Shown: piece after piece, positions 59,783 to 64,000 of the stretch | Layout: every line of letters begins with the position of its first letter | Position numbering within the stretch: the stretch's first letter is position 1 | Assembly (NCBI GenBank): GCA_020137815.1 | Contig: CM035352.1 | Location: 4,158,861 to 4,222,860, forward strand | Length of the DNA: 64,000 bases | DNA from: Hormiphora californensis | Taxonomy: Eukaryota > Ctenophora > Tentaculata > Cydippida > Pleurobrachiidae | Reading direction: 5' to 3' | Made by a program: the position numbers and the translations under genes | Notes under the pieces: model-generated | Database searches by the model: none | What the model was told of the DNA's origin: nothing | What the model saw: the letters and a program-made list of their open reading frames with translations, nothing else

Positions 59783-62700
59783 TTATGACACTCCGTTGGA
59801 CATTTTCTGTCGTGATTGCTCGATGCATTTCCATAGTCGGACACGTGGACCCGCCCTGAAAAATAGGAGGAGGTGTCAAATATATTGTGTTCCAGTAACT
59901 ATACACTATTATGTAAATTGTCGCACTAACTCTACTTCTAGAGGTTGAAATCAATCAAATTGTGTGTGGCGTGCCACGCTCGGGTTAATACACGGAAACC
60001 CTCACTGGACAATTTAAGTATATGTCCGTTGATGGTATATTGCATTTCTTCTAATAAACTTACTTCAAATCAAGATCCCTGAGATCATCGTATGTGACCA
60101 TCTTGAGAAGATCGTCTAGGAAAAATTTCTCTCGTAAAACCTACAAGGAATTTCGTTAAAGACGGGAAACAGGAAGTAATTCAGTAGTCATGTAAGAATG
60201 CTCCCTCATTATGCTCCCTCATTATGCCCCTATTACCTTCTGCATGTCGTCCTCAAGGAACCCGTGACCCCTCAACCACTTGACCAGCTCCTGATCATGG
60301 TACGTGTCCACATCCACATCTTCCTCGTCTGGCAAGGGCCGCTTTCCGTTAGAGTTTCTCAACTCACTATGGATCATCTTGTACATGCTGTCGTGGTGTT
60401 TCACCAGGTTCTTAATTAGCTCCTCGTGACACTCTGTCCACTTCCTGAAGAGGATGTTAGGGATGTTAGAGATGTTAGGGATCTGTTAGGGATGTTAGAG
60501 ATGTTAGGGATCTGTTAGGGATGTTAGAGATGTTAGGGATGTTAGGGATGTTAGAGATGTTAGGGGATCTGTTAGGGATAATCAGGGATCTGTTAGGGAT
60601 GGTAGGGATGATCAGGGATCTGTTAGGGATGATCAGGGATCTGTTAGGGATGTTAGGGATGATCAGGGATGTTAGGGATGATCAGGGATCTGTTAGGGAT
60701 GTTAGGGATGATCAGGGATCTGTTAGGGATGATCAGGGATCTGTTAGGGATGTTAGGGATGATCAGGGATCGGTTAGGGATGTTAGGGATGATCAGGGAT
60801 CTGTTAGGGATGATCAGGGAGATGTTAGGGATGTTAGGGATGTTAAGGATGATCAGGGATGCTCAGGGGGAAGTGGAAGGAGTGGCACATGAATTATGCA
60901 GTTGGTTGGCCACTGTTTGATTCAAACAAACCTAAATGTTAACCTGAATAGTTCAAACAAACCTAAATGTTAACCTAATAGTTCAAACAAACCTAAATGT
61001 TAACCTGAATAGTTCATCCTGCCACTCCATCATACGCCTCATTGACACTTGGTTGTCCTCACTGGCACAGCTGGGACTGTGTCTCATCGCTGAGTCACTG
61101 GGCGTCTCCGTGTCCATTGAGGTTAGACGGGACAGTTCTGTGGGGGAGAGGGAGATGATTAGAGCTCATTTAGATATTGGGATATTAAGTGTTACATCAA
61201 AAAGAAGGAGAGAGAGAGCGAGGGAGAGAGAGAGAGAGAGAGAAATATTGGGATCGGTCGAAAAGAGGTACAAATTCTATCCCGCCCCCACACTCCTGCC
61301 CCATATTGCGGCCTCTATAATAATACACACTGACCCGCTATAATAATACACACTGGCCCGCTATGTGCTGTATTTCCTGGTTTACACTTGTTACCGCGTC
61401 GTGAATTATACACCCAACTACACCATGAAATATATAGCCCCCCCCCCCCCCCGTGAATAACCAACTGCATTATACTGAACGGTCCAGCTAAGATTTAAAA
61501 TGATCCCATTGAAAACGATTCAACTCGGGTTGAATAATAAGCTCTTCATCCTTCAATAATCCATGTAGAATACTTGGTAAAACACCAATGCAGTGGTGAT
61601 CTCACAAGTAAAAACTGTAATACAAAGATAAGTATACCCCTAAACAGAGTCTAGAGAGATAAGCCGTAATAGAATCAGAGGGACCCGTCTACCCTCAACC
61701 ATGAGCCTAGAACATTCACCAGACAGTTGTACACATGACGAGGCTTAAATTATAATCGTGTCAGCTACAGTTAGATATACCTAGCATAAATCATATTAGT
61801 AATTTATAAACATCTGTAATTCAAGTTAGATCTGTATGGAGGCGCCATACACCCCCCGCCATACCCCGACAGTGCGCTCAGATGGGGTCGCGGCGCCAGA
61901 CAGAGTTAGATGTATACCTAGGGTACTACAGGAACTACTATCTGAATCACTATCACAATCAGAAGAAGATGAAGTGAGGGTCGTGGAACTTTCCCAACTA
62001 TTATCTTCCTCCTCCTCTTCCTCCTCTACACTGTCGGTGCTCTTAGAGCACATGTGATGGATCCCCCACACTACAACTACTCTAACGGCACCCTTGGGGA
62101 AAGGGTTTTGTCCGTTAAATCGGGGTGTCCGCTAAATTGGGGTCATCGGGGCCCGTTAAATCGGGGTCCGACTGTTAACGGGGAGCAAGATATATCGAGC
62201 AAGTGATATTGACACAAGTACAATATCGGGGATTTAAGGAAAACTCAAAAACTGCACAGGCTTTAACTTTGACTGCGAAGTTGGTTACTGGAAAAGGTAT
62301 AATAGTTAAACTTTAAAGAATGAAAGATTGAAAAAATAGCCAAGCATGGGAAATAGTATATACCGAGTCGACTGCAAAGCGTAATAACGCGAGAAGATTG
62401 GAACCCTTGACGTCTTATTACACAAAATGAGAGAGATAACACACCGAAAAGAGAAAGACTTTCACTGAAAGTCACTAAAACTAAAGTTGGTTAGATATAG
62501 TTGCATTAGATAGATATATATTAGAGATTATAGATTAAAGAAGACAGAGGGAGAGAGAGAGAAAGAGAGAGAGAGAGATAGAGAGAGAGAGAAAGTGTGA
62601 GAGATACATTAAAAGGGAGACAGAAAGAAAGTTGAAGTGGGGAAGGTGGAGGTTGGAGGGAAGCTAAAAGCTTGAATCATTACAGTGTTGACAGGCACCA

Positions 62701-63701
62701 ACACTTTCCCAACGTTTTCCCGTGCTTCATAGTTGTACACCATGTCAAGTTCATTTTTTCAACTGTTTACCACCACATTTTGTGCGTGTATTTATTTTGC
62801 ACATCTAGATCACTCGATAACGTGTATGTGTGTGTATGTGCATTGTGCACACGCCAAAACAGATAAACTGTTAACACGCACGAGTTTTGGGGTGAACAGT
62901 TGAATAAAAAATGGACTTTATACAGCACGGTGAAGAGAATTAAACATTTTAAATATATCACGAAGAGGGGGACAAGATATAGATGGAGAAAAGGAGGAGA
63001 AAATGGGGACCATATAAATCAGATAAATATCGTTGGTACCAAGAAAGAGGGGTACCACCCATAAGATATCTTATGCCTTTCATTGACAGATAAATGATGA
63101 ACTTTCTATCTCTCTCATTCTGTCCCTCCCTCTTTCTCTATCTCCCTCTTTCTCACCCTCTCCCCCCTCTACTTCTAAATCTTCCCAAGATCCCACGAAG
63201 CAAGCCATAAATGGAAGTCAGAGCTTATTCCCTTCCTAAAGTGACGCATGAAACATGAAATAAATAATTTAAGAAGTTCAAATACTCAAATGTGTCAGTT
63301 ATGTCATTTTAAAAACGCATAACTAGCATTCGGTATAACTGAGCTCTTAAATTGCCAAGCTAAACTGCCATTCGCGCGCCCCGCACAAATGTAAAGGGAG
63401 GGCCAGGGTTAGAACATAACAACTTTTAACAACATTGACTTGAAGAAGTTCCCCCGATAAGAAGTGACAGAGTACCAGTTGAAAAAGCATATTTCACATA
63501 AATTACATATTATATTAATATTATAATCCAACCTGAGTGATAGTTGAGCTGTTTGATGCTTACGATCCTCATCTTGTATCCCAGGTCCTCAGTTTCCCCA
63601 TTTGACACCTTACAGGGTACCATTGTTTCCGAGGGTGACAGGAGGTGACACCTTCTACCCGATGTACCCCCACCACCCATGTCTCGAGATGTCACCGCCA
63701 T
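59783..63701 (-). CDS. Small SAM-domain protein with ASK (MAP3K5/6/15)-like C-terminus, no kinase
   Basis: Six exons: 63533-63701, 61918-62070, 61005-61137, 60237-60444, 60064-60140, 59783-59855. All phases agree; 813 bases give 270 residues with ATG (63701) and TAA. The N-terminus is Gly/Ser rich. Exon 2 has a Glu run then a Ser/Asp tract. Exons 3-4 form a coiled coil (MMEWQDELFRKWTECHEEL). Exons 4-6 make a SAM-type fold: ELVKWLRGHGFLEDDMQ, KFFLDDLLKMVTYDDLRDL, then AGPRVRLWKCIEQSR and the stop. Helix order and the short tail resemble the end of ASK kinases (..VTRDDLKCLRLRGG..WKAI), but no kinase motif occurs in the interval. A generic SAM adaptor remains possible. Two junctions use weak donors (GTTGGA, GTTAAC). 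Confidence 0.6.
60446..60870. repeat. Minisatellite of CTAAC units upstream of a SAM-gene acceptor
   Basis: Units mix GTTAGGGATGTTAG and GGGATGATCAGGGATCT. On the gene strand they read CCCTAACATCCCTAACAGAT, a string of branch-point-like CTAAC and CAG. The acceptor of exon 60237-60444 follows directly. Open frames through it are artefacts. Confidence 0.88.
60929..61012. repeat. Threefold repeat containing a splice donor
   Basis: Units of GTTCAAACAAACCTAAATGT plus TAACCTGAATA. On the gene strand each has CTATT(C)AGGTTAACATTTAG; the donor of exon 61005-61137 is the outermost copy. Confidence 0.75.
62071..63532. other. SAM-gene intron 1
   Basis: A single-ended MITE remnant (about 62105-62176), a GA-rich patch (62540-62595) and a repeat with GGGTTAGAACATAAC at 63408-63422. 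No kinase exon or other gene seen. Confidence 0.5.
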
Positions 63702-64000
63702 GAACTAAACGCTCTATTTAGTAGGGGGGTAGATTGGTAAATCTCAATGTATTTGAGGTACTTGGATAATATATAGGTTCTGGCCAAACTGTGTTAGCTG
63801 CAAAACTAGTTTTGGAATAATGCAAAGATTCCAGGGAACGAAAAAAGGATAGCAAAAAAACTTAAGCTGAGCAAGAGAAAACGCGTCGCGAAAGCATATA
63901 AAATATGCGTTACATACGGCCTATCCAAGAAAATGCAGTAGGGTAGGGGGAGTGGAGAGAGAGAGAGAGGGAGAGAGAGAGAGAGAAAGAAAAGAGAGAG

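Noticed and set aside
60521-60920. Frames rich in GMLGMIRDL or VRDDQGS repeats
   Set aside because: Plus-strand translations of the intronic minisatellite; the real gene is on the minus strand.

Overview
The window reads as intron-rich nuclear DNA from an invertebrate animal, plausibly an early-branching one such as a sponge; the lineage is inference. Host genes have many small exons with GT-AG junctions, introns are crowded with foldback elements and minisatellites, and the gene families (SPEN, CCDC81, SNX25) are animal-type. Exon phases were checked by hand, and the spliced frames below close without a break, except one short SNX25 exon that I could not find.

Every recognisable host gene lies on the minus strand. 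From right to left: a small SAM-domain gene whose C-terminus resembles ASK-type MAP3Ks (63701-59783); an apparently intact PHD/endonuclease/RT LINE (about 58060-53500); an intronless succinate-semialdehyde-dehydrogenase-like gene (51645-50206); a compact SPEN gene with four RRMs and a SPOC domain (44665-37771); two unidentified coding segments (36491-36039 and 35755-35659); CCDC81 (33611-30032, 5' end not found); a membrane-anchored GT4 glycosyltransferase (29423-25254); and SNX25 (23335 to the left edge, 3' end outside the window).

Mobile DNA fills introns and spacers. Two related TA-flanked elements (4322-9156 and 45286-48325) share ends; the second has its pre-insertion site preserved at 49183. 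A 4.2 kb TTAA-flanked element (16087-20274) carries about 950-bp inverted repeats, a DDE-type transposase fragment and a DEDDh exonuclease exon. Smaller TTAA, TA and long-TSD elements are scattered throughout.

The most unusual signal is structural. Several elements fold into multi-branched hairpin trees. In a three-copy family (21439, 46028, 49231) the stems differ in sequence between copies but stay complementary. An independent nested tree at 23872-24144 repeats one loop on different stems. Two short elements inserted in copies of the first family share only terminal and internal boxes, yet each has complementary arms. A second pattern is minisatellite arrays abutting 3' splice sites, several with units that resemble a branch point, pyrimidine tract and AG. 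The LINE also has a canonical A AAA AAC slippery heptamer directly before its ORF1 stop, in register for a -1 shift into ORF2.

About 4860-6925 is corrupted consensus (long false homopolymers) and should not be interpreted as biology.
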